NCBI RefSeq assembly: GCF_031202265.1
Contig: NZ_CP100604.1
Location: 6,616,501-6,680,500 of the forward strand
Reading direction: 5' to 3'
DNA length: 64,000 nucleotides
Origin: Bradyrhizobium sp. Ash2021
GTDB lineage: Bacteria > Pseudomonadota > Alphaproteobacteria > Rhizobiales > Xanthobacteraceae
The first letter of the stretch is position 1, and the number at the start of each line of letters is the position of its first letter. Below are positions 28,583 to 36,739 of the stretch, piece by piece. A program made the translations under genes and the position numbers. Below the pieces are notes generated by a model. That model saw only the letters and a list, made by a program, of their open reading frames with translations, searched no databases and had not been told where the DNA came from.

Positions 28583-29584
28583 TCAGGCAAAGCGAAGACG
28601 CTGTCCGATCCCCAGACGTTGGGATTTCTCCAGCATCGCATGGCCAAGCGCGATATCGGACAGCGACAGTCCGCGATGCCAGAACAGATTGGTTTCGTCG
28701 TCGGTCTGCCGTCCCGGTTTCAGACCGGCCACGATCTGTCCGAGTTCAGCGTGAAGCGTCTTTTCGGACAGCTTTCCCGCCTCGACATGGGCGCGCAGGC
28801 TGCCGAACTTTCCGCCCTTGCACTGGCCCCAGTCGTCGACCACCAGCTTCGCCATGATGTCGGTGAGCGACAGCTCGATCGCGCTCATCGTCCCATAGGG
28901 AACCACAAAGGCCCCCTTCTTGATCCAGGAGGTCTTCAGCATCGGCGTCGGCTTGTCGAGCCGTGAAGCCTCGACCACGATGTCGGCGCCCTCGACGCAG
29001 CTCTGCCAGTCTTCGGTGGCAACAACCTTCTTGCCGAGATCGCGGCTCAGCCGCTCCGCAAAGCTGTTGCGGCTCTCTTCTCGCCGGGAGTGAACGCGGA
29101 TCTCGTCGAAATCGAACAGATGGTTGAGTAGCCGCACGTTCCAGTAGGCGGTGCCCCGCGCACCGATATGGCCGAGGATCTTCGAGTTCTTCCGCGCGAG
29201 ATGTTTGGCGCCGATCGCGGTCACCGCGCCGGTGCGCATGTCGGTGATGCCGCTGGCATCGAGGATGGCCTTCGGCGCCCCGGTGCGCGGGTCGAACAAA
29301 GCGAGGATCGCAAGTTCGGAGGGAAAGCCGAGCTTGTAGTTGTCGACGAAGTCGCCGACAATCTTGACGCCTGCGGAATCGATTGGCGGCTTGATGGCGC
29401 CGCGCAGCACGTTGAAATGGCCGTTGGCAACCCCGGGTTCGAGATGAACGCGCGGCTCGATCACCGTTTCGCCCCTGCCCTGACTGGCAAGGCTTGCTTC
29501 GATGGCCGACAGGATTTCCTCGTCGGTGATCTTGAGTTCGTCGATATCGAGGCGGTTGAGATAGGCGATGTAGATCGGCGGCAA
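28583..29584 (-). CDS. ornithine cyclodeaminase/mu-crystallin family protein
   Basis: The 333-residue protein has the family's substrate region VHLEPGVANGHFNVLRGAI, GITDMRTGAVTAIGAKHLAR preceding the nucleotide fold, and ILGHIGARGTAYWNVRLLNH as the NAD-binding turn. Relatives include ornithine cyclodeaminase, alanine dehydrogenase and ketimine reductases. A TTG start is chosen because GAGGAGG is perfectly placed eight bases upstream; no ATG fits. A HutC-type operator lies 92 bases upstream, so it is likely induced with the histidine genes, where an amino-acid or imine reduction role would be new. Confidence 0.87.
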   Translation of the reverse strand: MPPIYIAYLNRLDIDELKITDEEILSAIEASLASQGRGETVIEPRVHLEPGVANGHFNVLRGAIKPPIDSAGVKIVGDFVDNYKLGFPSELAILALFDPRTGAPKAILDASGITDMRTGAVTAIGAKHLARKNSKILGHIGARGTAYWNVRLLNHLFDFDEIRVHSRREESRNSFAERLSRDLGKKVVATEDWQSCVEGADIVVEASRLDKPTPMLKTSWIKKGAFVVPYGTMSAIELSLTDIMAKLVVDDWGQCKGGKFGSLRAHVEAGKLSEKTLHAELGQIVAGLKPGRQTDDETNLFWHRGLSLSDIALGHAMLEKSQRLGIGQRLRFA

Positions 29585-29670
29585 GATTGAACCTCCTCGA
29601 CAGGGCGACCGCGGTCGCCCTCCGGCGCGCGACCAAGGCCGGGACGCCGCGGGCAAGTCGCGGGCCGACT

Positions 29671-29690
29671 TAATATGTCTATACATTATT
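29671..29690. promoter_or_regulatory. HutC-type operator upstream of the cyclodeaminase-like gene
   Basis: The site reads AATATGTCTATACATTATT around a TGTCTATACA core at 29676-29685, identical to the core at 19194. It lies in the 152-base gap between the second urocanase stop codon and the cyclodeaminase-like start, pointing to a separate HutC-controlled promoter. Confidence 0.82.
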
Positions 29691-29736
29691 GAGGGGCTTG
29701 GGAAAGTCAACCGGTCCGACAAGCCAGACTGGTTGC

Positions 29737-31395
29737 CTAGGATGCAAGGCCGGGCGGAACCGTCGCGGCGAGCCCCGAACGCTCGGCCTGCTCGATCGCG
29801 ATATCGTAGCCGGCGTCGGCATGACGCAACACGCCGATGCCGGGATCGCCGTCGAGCACACGCTTGAGCCGCTCGGCGGTCGCCGGATTTCCGTCGGCCA
29901 CGATCGTGACGCCGGCGCTGACGCCGCGTCCGCCGAGGCCATGGATCGCCACGAGGTCGGCACCGGACGAGCAATTCAACAGCGCATTGAGGATAGGCCA
30001 GTCCGCGATCGCGTCGGAGCCGTCCTTCATGTTCTCGGTTTCCCGGTGCGGAAGCGCGGCCGAGCCGGAATCGAGATGATCCCGGGTGAAGGCGACCGGC
30101 GCGGAAATCCGGCCGCTCGCTACGGCTTCGTTGACCAGCGAGGCTAGACGGCTGCGCTCGCCATAGCCGAGCCAACCGATCCGCGCCGGCAGCCCGGTGA
30201 ATTTGACATGTTCGCGCGCCTTCCCGATCCAGGACGAGATCGGATGGTTGGACGAGAATGTATCCAGAATCATCTCGTCGATGGTGTAAATGTCCTGTGG
30301 ATCGCCCGAAACCGCGATCCAGCGAAACGGTCCGATGCCCTGACAGAACAGCGGGCGGATATAGAGGTCGACAAAAGACCGCATCCGAAATGCGTCTTCC
30401 ACGCCGGCGGATTTCGCCTCGGCGCGCAGGCTGTTGCCGTATTCGAACACAATCGCGCCACGGTCCATGAACCCCAGCATCGCCCGAAGATGCGCGGCTA
30501 CGGATTGCCGCGCCAGCGCCATCAGTTTTTGCGGATCGCTGGTCCGCATGGCGCGGGCCTGTTCGAGCGACAATTCCGCCGGCACGTAACCCTTCAGAGG
30601 ATCGGGAAAGGTCTGGTCGGTGACGATGTCGGGCAGGATGCCGCGTTGGGCCAGTTCTGGTAGTACGACCGCTGAGTTGGCGCAAAGCGCCAGCGCCAGT
30701 GGACGCCGCTCGTCGCGCGCGGCCTGCCATTGCGCGATCGCATCGTCGAGATCATCGGTGGTGGCATCGCAATAGCCGGAGGCAATACGGCGGTCGATGC
30801 GGGCCTGATCGACCTCGATCACCAGCGTCGATGCTCCGGCGAGCTTTCCGGCCAGCGGCTGCGCGCCGCTCATGCCGCCGCATCCCGACGTGAGGAGCAA
30901 GCGGCCGGCCAGGGTGCCGCCGAAATGCTGGCGCGCGATCGCCATGAAGGTCTCGAACGTACCCTGCAGGATGCCCTGGCTGCCGATATATTGCCAGGCC
31001 GCCGCCGTCATGCCGGGATAGACGGTGAGACCCATGTCGTCGAGCTTGCGGCGGCTCTCCTCGCCGCTCCACTCACCCACGATATTGCCGTTGGCCATGA
31101 TCACGAGCGGCGTCGTGGACTGACCCGGAAAGACGCCGACCGGCTTGCCCGACTGCATGACAAACGTCTGGTCTTCACGCATCGACGCCAGCGTCGCAAC
31201 AATACGATCAAAACTCTTCCAGTCGCGCGCCGCGCGTGCAATCGACATGTAGATCACGAGATTGTCGGGATCCTCGCCGTTCTCGAGATTGTTCTCCAGC
31301 AGGCGCAGGATCGCCTCCTGCCGCCAGCCCTTGCAGCGCAAGACGTTGCCACGTCCCGCCTTGACCTCTGTGCCGCGGCGGATGGGAATGTTCAT
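29737..31395 (-). CDS. divergent urocanate hydratase paralogue; candidate (S-methyl-)thiourocanate hydratase
   Basis: This 552-residue protein is clearly in the urocanase family ([38 protein letters not shown]), but two catalytic regions differ from hutU at 25482: the signature reads FTGLPARIGWLGYGERS, with glycine instead of the conserved cysteine, and the [12 protein letters not shown] segment is replaced by IHGLGGRGVSAG. Such changes suggest a different urocanate-like substrate. It is the last gene of an operon with a DUF917/S-Me-THD protein and a glutathione transferase. Known relatives that hydrate thiourocanate or S-methyl-thiourocanate fit this company. Family certain, substrate inferred. 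Confidence 0.85.
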   Translation of the reverse strand: MNIPIRRGTEVKAGRGNVLRCKGWRQEAILRLLENNLENGEDPDNLVIYMSIARAARDWKSFDRIVATLASMREDQTFVMQSGKPVGVFPGQSTTPLVIMANGNIVGEWSGEESRRKLDDMGLTVYPGMTAAAWQYIGSQGILQGTFETFMAIARQHFGGTLAGRLLLTSGCGGMSGAQPLAGKLAGASTLVIEVDQARIDRRIASGYCDATTDDLDDAIAQWQAARDERRPLALALCANSAVVLPELAQRGILPDIVTDQTFPDPLKGYVPAELSLEQARAMRTSDPQKLMALARQSVAAHLRAMLGFMDRGAIVFEYGNSLRAEAKSAGVEDAFRMRSFVDLYIRPLFCQGIGPFRWIAVSGDPQDIYTIDEMILDTFSSNHPISSWIGKAREHVKFTGLPARIGWLGYGERSRLASLVNEAVASGRISAPVAFTRDHLDSGSAALPHRETENMKDGSDAIADWPILNALLNCSSGADLVAIHGLGGRGVSAGVTIVADGNPATAERLKRVLDGDPGIGVLRHADAGYDIAIEQAERSGLAATVPPGLAS

Positions 31396-31397
31396 CG

Positions 31398-32003
31398 TCA
31401 GGCCTCCTCAACCAGAGGGATCCAGCCGGGCTGGGCCTTGACGCGCGCGAGCCAGGCGCGGATCGCCGGAAATCTTTCCATATCGTAGCCGCCTTCGCCC
31501 GCCATCGAGACGTAGCCGAACATGCCGATGTCGGCGATGGTGTAGCGATTGTCGACAAGCCAATCGTGCCTGGCAAGCCAATCGTCGACCTTGGCCAGCG
31601 CCACATAGGCGCCTTCCTGAAAATCGGCGATGCGGCCTTTCATCTGATCAGCGATGCCGCGCATATGGTAGAATCGCGGCAGCGCCAGCGCGCGTAGCAA
31701 ATCCGCCTGCTCGAACGTCAGCCAGCTCGTGACTTCGGCACGGAGATAGCGATCGTCTGGCAGCAGCCGCGAGCCGTCCGCCAGATAGAGCATGATCGCC
31801 GCCGACTCCACGATAGTGCGGCCGCCCTCGAGTTCGAGCACGGGCACGCGCGCGAAGCGGCTCTTGGCGCGGAACGCCGGATCGCTGGTTGCGCCCTTGG
31901 CGAGATCGAGGGTGACACGCTCGAAAGGGATGCCAAGTTGCGTGAGCAGGATGCGCACTTTCCAGGCGTTGCCGGACAACCGGCTGTCGTAGAGACGCAG
32001 CAT
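31398..32003 (-). CDS. glutathione S-transferase family protein
   Basis: The 201-residue protein has the thioredoxin-fold N-terminus LRLYDSRLSGNAWKVRILL, the glutathione-binding turn RVPVLELEGGRTIVESAAIM with its ES pair, and a helical C-terminal domain containing NRYTIADIGMFGYV, the conserved N-capping segment. It lies between the DUF917/S-Me-THD gene and the divergent urocanase gene with almost no spacing (two bases to the latter), so it is part of the pathway. A role in removing sulfide or methanethiol as a glutathione adduct is possible, by inference only. Confidence 0.88.
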   Translation of the reverse strand: MLRLYDSRLSGNAWKVRILLTQLGIPFERVTLDLAKGATSDPAFRAKSRFARVPVLELEGGRTIVESAAIMLYLADGSRLLPDDRYLRAEVTSWLTFEQADLLRALALPRFYHMRGIADQMKGRIADFQEGAYVALAKVDDWLARHDWLVDNRYTIADIGMFGYVSMAGEGGYDMERFPAIRAWLARVKAQPGWIPLVEEA

Positions 32004-32022
32004 GGCTAACTTGGCCTTTCCT

Positions 32023-33090
32023 TCAGAGATAGGATCGCATGTCGACACCCATGGCCTTCTCGACCTCGGGGAACACGGCTGGGTCGAGCGCGCCCTTGCC
32101 GACCGGGAATTTCGACCGGTGCGCGATGATGACGGCGACGCGGCTGCCGGGCCTGGATTCCGAAATCGACACCACCTCCCCGGTTAACGGATCCAGCGTT
32201 CCGATCATGTCGGGGAAAGTCGCCACGCGCTTGCCGGCGAAATCAGCGGTCATGAACTCGTTGTAGACGCCGAGCACCGCTTCGCCGTTCTTGCCGCGCA
32301 CGGTCATCTGGCCGAGATCGAAGCCGCCGCCATAGGTCACGCTATTTTCCGTGACCTCGCCGTCGACCAGCAGCTCGCCGCCGAGGAATTCGACCGTCGC
32401 GCGAACGCGATCGGCGCCGCTGGCCGCCAGCATGGCGCGGCCGAGATCGAGCTGGAAGGTGATGGAGCCCGGAGCGCCATTCTCCCCGATGAATCCCGCC
32501 GTCAACGGACCCCGCGCGGCATAGATCAATCCGCCATTGATCACCGCCGCCTGTCGCATCACGTTGGAAGTGCGGACAATGTCGCCTTCCACCTCGATGG
32601 CGAATTCCGAGTTCTCGGCCTTGCTGCCGCTGCTCGCGACCTGGGTGATGGAAAGATCGAGCCGCGACGCTAGTCCCATGCCGCCCATTTTCACAGTTGG
32701 ATGACCGCGCCCATTCGAGGCCGCATCGATATAGTCGAGCCCGAGCGCGGCGGCGACGAGCCAGGCATTGAAGCCCGGCACATGGCCGCAGATGACGCCG
32801 ACCGGCGGCTTGTCCAGTTTCTCGATCAGCCGCCGTGCCGCATTGATGGAGTCGCGAGGCTTGATTTGCCAGTTCGCAAAACCCGGCGCGCCGACCGCGG
32901 TTGCGGTGATGATGGTTGCGTCAGGCGCCAACTCGTTGAGCGCGACCAGACGGACGCCGCCATAGTCCAGCGCCATGCGGCCGAGCCCGCGATTTTTGGC
33001 GACCGCATTCCTGCCGCTGCCGCCCGCCGAGAGCAACAATCCCCCGACAAGCCCCGCTTCCACATCGTCCACCGTCAGCATTCGCGCCAT
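32023..33090 (-). CDS. DUF917/S-Me-THD family protein, candidate thiohydantoin desulfurase
   Basis: The 355-residue protein matches the family long called DUF917 and later associated with S-methyl-thiohydantoin desulfurase: LLLSAGGSGRNAVAKNRGLG, NAARRLIEKLDKPPVGVICG, DAASNGRGHPTVKMGGMGLA and RTSNVMRQAAVINGGLIYAA. In that pathway the enzyme replaces the sulfur on a thiohydantoin-propionate ring by oxygen. The start at MARMLTVDD has GGAGG upstream. It is followed closely by the GST and divergent urocanase genes. An IS630 element separates it from the ABC importer genes of the same strand. Confidence 0.82.
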   Translation of the reverse strand: MARMLTVDDVEAGLVGGLLLSAGGSGRNAVAKNRGLGRMALDYGGVRLVALNELAPDATIITATAVGAPGFANWQIKPRDSINAARRLIEKLDKPPVGVICGHVPGFNAWLVAAALGLDYIDAASNGRGHPTVKMGGMGLASRLDLSITQVASSGSKAENSEFAIEVEGDIVRTSNVMRQAAVINGGLIYAARGPLTAGFIGENGAPGSITFQLDLGRAMLAASGADRVRATVEFLGGELLVDGEVTENSVTYGGGFDLGQMTVRGKNGEAVLGVYNEFMTADFAGKRVATFPDMIGTLDPLTGEVVSISESRPGSRVAVIIAHRSKFPVGKGALDPAVFPEVEKAMGVDMRSYL

Positions 33091-33135
33091 TGCTTTATCC
33101 TCCGGCCTCAAGGCCGCGCTTTCACATTCGATGAC

Positions 33136-34429
33136 TAGACGACCGATTCCATGAAACCGGCATCGATGAAGCGCGAACCATGGAACCGGAAGGATGTTGG
33201 CGGATTCCTCGTTTGAGAAGAGCTGAACGAGGAGAGACATCATGGCGACATGGCGACAAGCGCTTGAGGTGGCGATGACGGATGAGGAGGTCGCGCGGTT
33301 GGTGGCCCTTTCGCGGTCTCGAACCGAGCCGGCGAGCCGGGTGGAGCGTGCGCAAATGCTTCTGGCTTATCGCGAGAACCCATCTTTTTTTGCCGTGGGA
33401 CAACGGTTGGGCGTGCATCATCAGACGGTCCAACGCTGCATCGAGCGGGCACTGGCCTATGGGCCATTGATGGCGCTTGATGATCGCCCCCGACCGGGCA
33501 AGGAGCCATCGATTACGCCGGAGGCCAAGGCCTGGCTGGTGTCGTTGGCCTGTGACAAGGCCAAGGATCACGGCTATCCGCACGAGTTGTGGACGACGCG
33601 TCTGCTGGCGCGCCATGCGCGCAAACACGGGGCGGCGGCGGGGCACGGATGTCTCGCCAATCTTGTCCAAGGCACGGTATGCAAGATTCTGGGCCAGGAG
33701 GAAGTCAAGCCGCATAAGGTGCGTTACTATCTGGAACGCCGCGATGCCGAGTTCGAGCAGAAGATGGCGGAGGTTCTGTGCGTCTATCGCGAGGTTCAGG
33801 TCCTGAAAAAGGCCGCGGCCAAGGCGAAGAGCAAGCCTAAGAAACCGGGCAAACCGGTAGCGATCGTCTCCTACGATGAGAAGCCGGGAATCCAGGCGAT
33901 CGCGACCACATCGCCGGATTTGCCGCCGGTGCCTGGCACCTACGCGACATTCTCGCGCGATCATGAGTACAAGCGCCATGGCACGCTCAGCCTGCTGGCT
34001 GGGATTGACCTGCTCACCGGCAAGGTCCACGCCCTGGTCAAAGACCGCCACCGCAGTCGCGAGTTCATTGAATTCCTCAAACTTCTCAATGCCGCTTACC
34101 CGGCCGGTACGGCGATCAAGCTGATCCTGGACAACCACTCGGCACATATCTCCCGAGAAACCCAAGCTTGGCTCGCTACTCAACCGAGCGGCCGCTTCGC
34201 GTTCACCTTCACGCCCAAACACGGCTCGTGGCTCAACCTCATCGAGGGCTTCTTCTCCAAGTTCGCCCGCTCCGTCCTGCGCCACATCCGCGTAGCATCA
34301 AAACAGGAACTCAAGGAACGCATCATGCTCGGCATCAAGGACGTCAATCGGCATCCGGTTATCCATACTTGGTCTTACAAACTCGCCGAGGCCGCCTGAT
34401 ATGATTCGAACCAAGGAAACGCTGACCTA
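33136..34429. mobile_element. IS630-family insertion sequence
   Basis: The element is bounded by TA dinucleotides at 33136-33137 and 34428-34429, the duplication expected for IS630. The ends carry imperfect inverted repeats: the left CTAGACGACCGATTCCATG resembles the reverse complement of the right end at about 13 of 19 positions. Removing it joins GATGAC to TAGACAGACTCG and leaves livF about 45 bases upstream of the DUF917/S-Me-THD start, so it sits inside a formerly continuous minus-strand operon. Exact ends are inferred by comparing flanks. Confidence 0.75.
33242..34399 (+). CDS. IS630-family transposase
   Basis: The 385-residue protein has an N-terminal helix-turn-helix (FFAVGQRLGVHHQTVQRCIE) and the C-terminal DDE catalytic domain with IVSYDEKPGIQA, IKLILDNHSAHIS and GSWLNLIEGFFSKFARS supplying the acidic triad. 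The frame is complete, with GAGGAG before the start, so the element could be active. It is read opposite to the operon it interrupts. Confidence 0.95.
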   Translation: MATWRQALEVAMTDEEVARLVALSRSRTEPASRVERAQMLLAYRENPSFFAVGQRLGVHHQTVQRCIERALAYGPLMALDDRPRPGKEPSITPEAKAWLVSLACDKAKDHGYPHELWTTRLLARHARKHGAAAGHGCLANLVQGTVCKILGQEEVKPHKVRYYLERRDAEFEQKMAEVLCVYREVQVLKKAAAKAKSKPKKPGKPVAIVSYDEKPGIQAIATTSPDLPPVPGTYATFSRDHEYKRHGTLSLLAGIDLLTGKVHALVKDRHRSREFIEFLKLLNAAYPAGTAIKLILDNHSAHISRETQAWLATQPSGRFAFTFTPKHGSWLNLIEGFFSKFARSVLRHIRVASKQELKERIMLGIKDVNRHPVIHTWSYKLAEAA

Positions 34430-35140
34430 GACAGACTCGTTGACACCAAGGAAGGTTGCGAACATCGAGCCTGCCGCTTTCGCCTCCGTCGCCGTGCCCT
34501 GATAGACCTGCACGCCCGACGACAGCACGCAGACCTGGTCCGCCACATCAAGCGCGCGCGCCGTGTTCTGCTCGACCAGAACGATCGTCATGCCCTCGCG
34601 CTTCAACTGCAGCAACGCGGCGAGGCAGAGATCGACCATTTTCGGCATCAGTCCGAGCGATAACTCGTCGACCAGCAGCAAGCGAGGTTCGGCCATCAGC
34701 GCGCGGCCGATCGCCAGCATCTGTTGCTCGCCGCCTGACAGCGAGGCTGCAAGCTGGGTTCGCCGCTCAAACAGCCGTGGAAAATAGCTGAACACGCGGT
34801 CACGCTTGACGGCGTCCCGGGCGATCGGACGCGCATAACCGCCGGCCGTCAAATTCTCGTCGACGGTGAGATCGGAAAACAGCTGCCGCCCTTCCGGCAC
34901 CAGAGAAATCCCGAGACCGACGCGGTCGATGGCGCGGCGGCGCGTGATGTCTTCGCCTTCGAGGAAGATGCGGCCACCGTGGACGTCGACATGGCCCATG
35001 ATCGCCATGATGGTCGAGGTCTTGCCGGCGCCATTGGGACCGAGCAACGCGAACACTGAGGCTGACGGAACCTCGAATGACACATTGTGCACGGCCTCGA
35101 CCGAGCCGTAGCCGCAGTTGACGTTCTCAAGCTTCAGCAT
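34427..35140 (-). CDS. branched-chain amino-acid type ABC transporter ATPase, LivF-like
   Basis: The 237-residue ATPase has Walker A LLGPNGAGKTSTI, Q-loop region ISLVPEGRQLFSDLTV, signature LSGGEQQMLAIGRAL and Walker B RLLLVDELSLGL, matching LivF. It overlaps the end of the LivG-like gene by 14 bases. Its stop codon coincides with the right end of the IS630 element, and the sequence before the insertion would have kept the same stop. The importer probably brings in the substrate of the downstream DUF917 and urocanase-like enzymes. Confidence 0.93.
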   Translation of the reverse strand: MLKLENVNCGYGSVEAVHNVSFEVPSASVFALLGPNGAGKTSTIMAIMGHVDVHGGRIFLEGEDITRRRAIDRVGLGISLVPEGRQLFSDLTVDENLTAGGYARPIARDAVKRDRVFSYFPRLFERRTQLAASLSGGEQQMLAIGRALMAEPRLLLVDELSLGLMPKMVDLCLAALLQLKREGMTIVLVEQNTARALDVADQVCVLSSGVQVYQGTATEAKAAGSMFATFLGVNESV

Positions 35141-35894
35141 GGCTTGCCATCCCTCCACCGACGTAGGCGTCATGTACGACAGGGTCGGCCATGACTGCGC
35201 GCGGCTCGCCGTCCCCGATCACCCGTCCATTGTTCAGGACGATCAGGCGCCGGCAGATCCGCATGACCTCTTCCAGATTGTGCTCCACCAGGACCACGGT
35301 GATACCGCGGGCATGAACCTCGGCGATGGTCTCGACCTGCTTCGATGCCTCGGTATGGTTGAGTCCGGCCAAGGGTTCGTCGAGCAGGATCACCCGCGGC
35401 TCGACCGCGAGCGCGCGTGCGACCTCCAACCGTTTCATTTGGCCGAGCGGCAACGAGCCCGCGAGCTTGCTTTCCGTTCCCGCCAAACCAACCTGCGCCA
35501 GAATGTGTGCGGCGCGCTCATATTCGCTTCGCCTATTGAGATGCATCAAGGCACGCAATGGCGACGATGTAAGGCGATATCCGGCGCCGAGCGCGACGTT
35601 ATCCAGCACGGTCATTTCGCGAAACGGCCGTACGATCTGGTGCGTCAACGCGATGCGCCGGCGCACCCGCGCCGCGGTCGCGTCCTTTGTCACGTCGACG
35701 CCCGAAATCCATACCCGCCCCCGGTCCGGATGCAACAAGCCGGCAACGACCCTGATCAGCGTGGTCTTTCCGGCGCCATTGGGCCCGATCAACCCGACGA
35801 AATCACCTTCCTCGATCGCGAACGACACGCCATCAATGGCCCGAACGCCACCGAACCGGATCGCCACATCCTCAAGCCCGAGCGCCGCACTCAT
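35127..35894 (-). CDS. branched-chain amino-acid type ABC transporter ATPase, LivG-like
   Basis: The 255-residue ATPase shows Walker A LIGPNGAGKTTLIRV, signature-like LPLGQMKRLEVARAL (LPLGQ where LSGGQ is more common, as in many LivG proteins) and Walker B VILLDEPLAGLN. The LivG-specific C-terminal tail follows IVLNNGRVIGDGEP. The ATG start overlaps the LivM stop, so the genes are translationally coupled. Confidence 0.93.
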   Translation of the reverse strand: MSAALGLEDVAIRFGGVRAIDGVSFAIEEGDFVGLIGPNGAGKTTLIRVVAGLLHPDRGRVWISGVDVTKDATAARVRRRIALTHQIVRPFREMTVLDNVALGAGYRLTSSPLRALMHLNRRSEYERAAHILAQVGLAGTESKLAGSLPLGQMKRLEVARALAVEPRVILLDEPLAGLNHTEASKQVETIAEVHARGITVVLVEHNLEEVMRICRRLIVLNNGRVIGDGEPRAVMADPVVHDAYVGGGMASHAEA

Positions 35895-36739
35895 GACCGC
35901 CTCACCGCGAGGAAGAGGTTTTGCACCATTGCCGTCAGCCCTCCCGGCGCCAGGCGGATCACCAACACCAGCAGGCCGCCGAACACCAGCAGACGATAGT
36001 CGTTCACGAAGCGGATCGCCTCGGGCAACAGGGTCAGGCCGACGGCAGCAACCACAACGCCCCATGTCGATCCGATACCGCCGATCACGACCATTGCCAT
36101 CAGCATGACAGAGAATATGAAGTCGAAGGCATCCACCGTGATGAATTGGGTGAAAAACGTGTAGAGCCCTCCAGCAAGACCGGCGAGCGCCGTTCCGATG
36201 CCGAAGGCGGCGAGCTTGTAGGCGCCGGAATTGATACCAAGCGTGGCCGCCGCGCCTTCGTCTTCGCCGACGGCGCGGAACGCAAAGCCCATCCAGGACC
36301 GGCTGATATAAAGGCTCAGCGCAATGGTCGCCGCTGCGAACAGCAGGATCATCACCATGTTGCCGGCCGCGCCGAGACCGGTCGGCGGAATGCCGCTGAT
36401 CCCCATCTCGCCACCGAGCCAGGTCTGCTTGCGGACGAAACCAACGAACAGGAAATTGACGCCGATCGTGGTGACCGCGAGAAAATCCGTGCGCACGCGC
36501 AGCGAGGCGAATCCGACGATGACCCCGAGCAGGCTCCCGGTGATCAGCGCCGCTACGATCGCCAGCGGAACGCCACCTTTTCCGGTCATCGTCAGCGCCG
36601 CAGCATAGGCACCGGCGCCGAAAAAGGCGCCGTGGCCGAGACTGATCTGTCCGCAGAAACCGCTGATCATGTTCAGGCTGACGGCCAGAATGACATTGAT
36701 GCCGATGATCGAGATGATGCTGATTTCGTAAGCGCTCAT
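35891..36739 (-). CDS. branched-chain amino-acid type ABC permease, LivM-like
   Basis: The 282-residue membrane protein contains multiple hydrophobic helices, starting ISIISIIGINVILAVSLNMI and continuing with GQISLGHGAFFGAGAYAAAL, the typical LivM motif. VGEDEGAAATLGINSGAYKL is the cytoplasmic EAA-like loop. It overlaps LivG and LivH by ATGA junctions, giving a compact importer operon. Confidence 0.93.
   Translation of the reverse strand: MSAYEISIISIIGINVILAVSLNMISGFCGQISLGHGAFFGAGAYAAALTMTGKGGVPLAIVAALITGSLLGVIVGFASLRVRTDFLAVTTIGVNFLFVGFVRKQTWLGGEMGISGIPPTGLGAAGNMVMILLFAAATIALSLYISRSWMGFAFRAVGEDEGAAATLGINSGAYKLAAFGIGTALAGLAGGLYTFFTQFITVDAFDFIFSVMLMAMVVIGGIGSTWGVVVAAVGLTLLPEAIRFVNDYRLLVFGGLLVLVIRLAPGGLTAMVQNLFLAVRRS

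Noticed and set aside
29737..31395. Second urocanase as an assembly duplication of hutU
   Set aside because: The two proteins differ throughout, including the catalytic signature, and lie in different operons on opposite strands.
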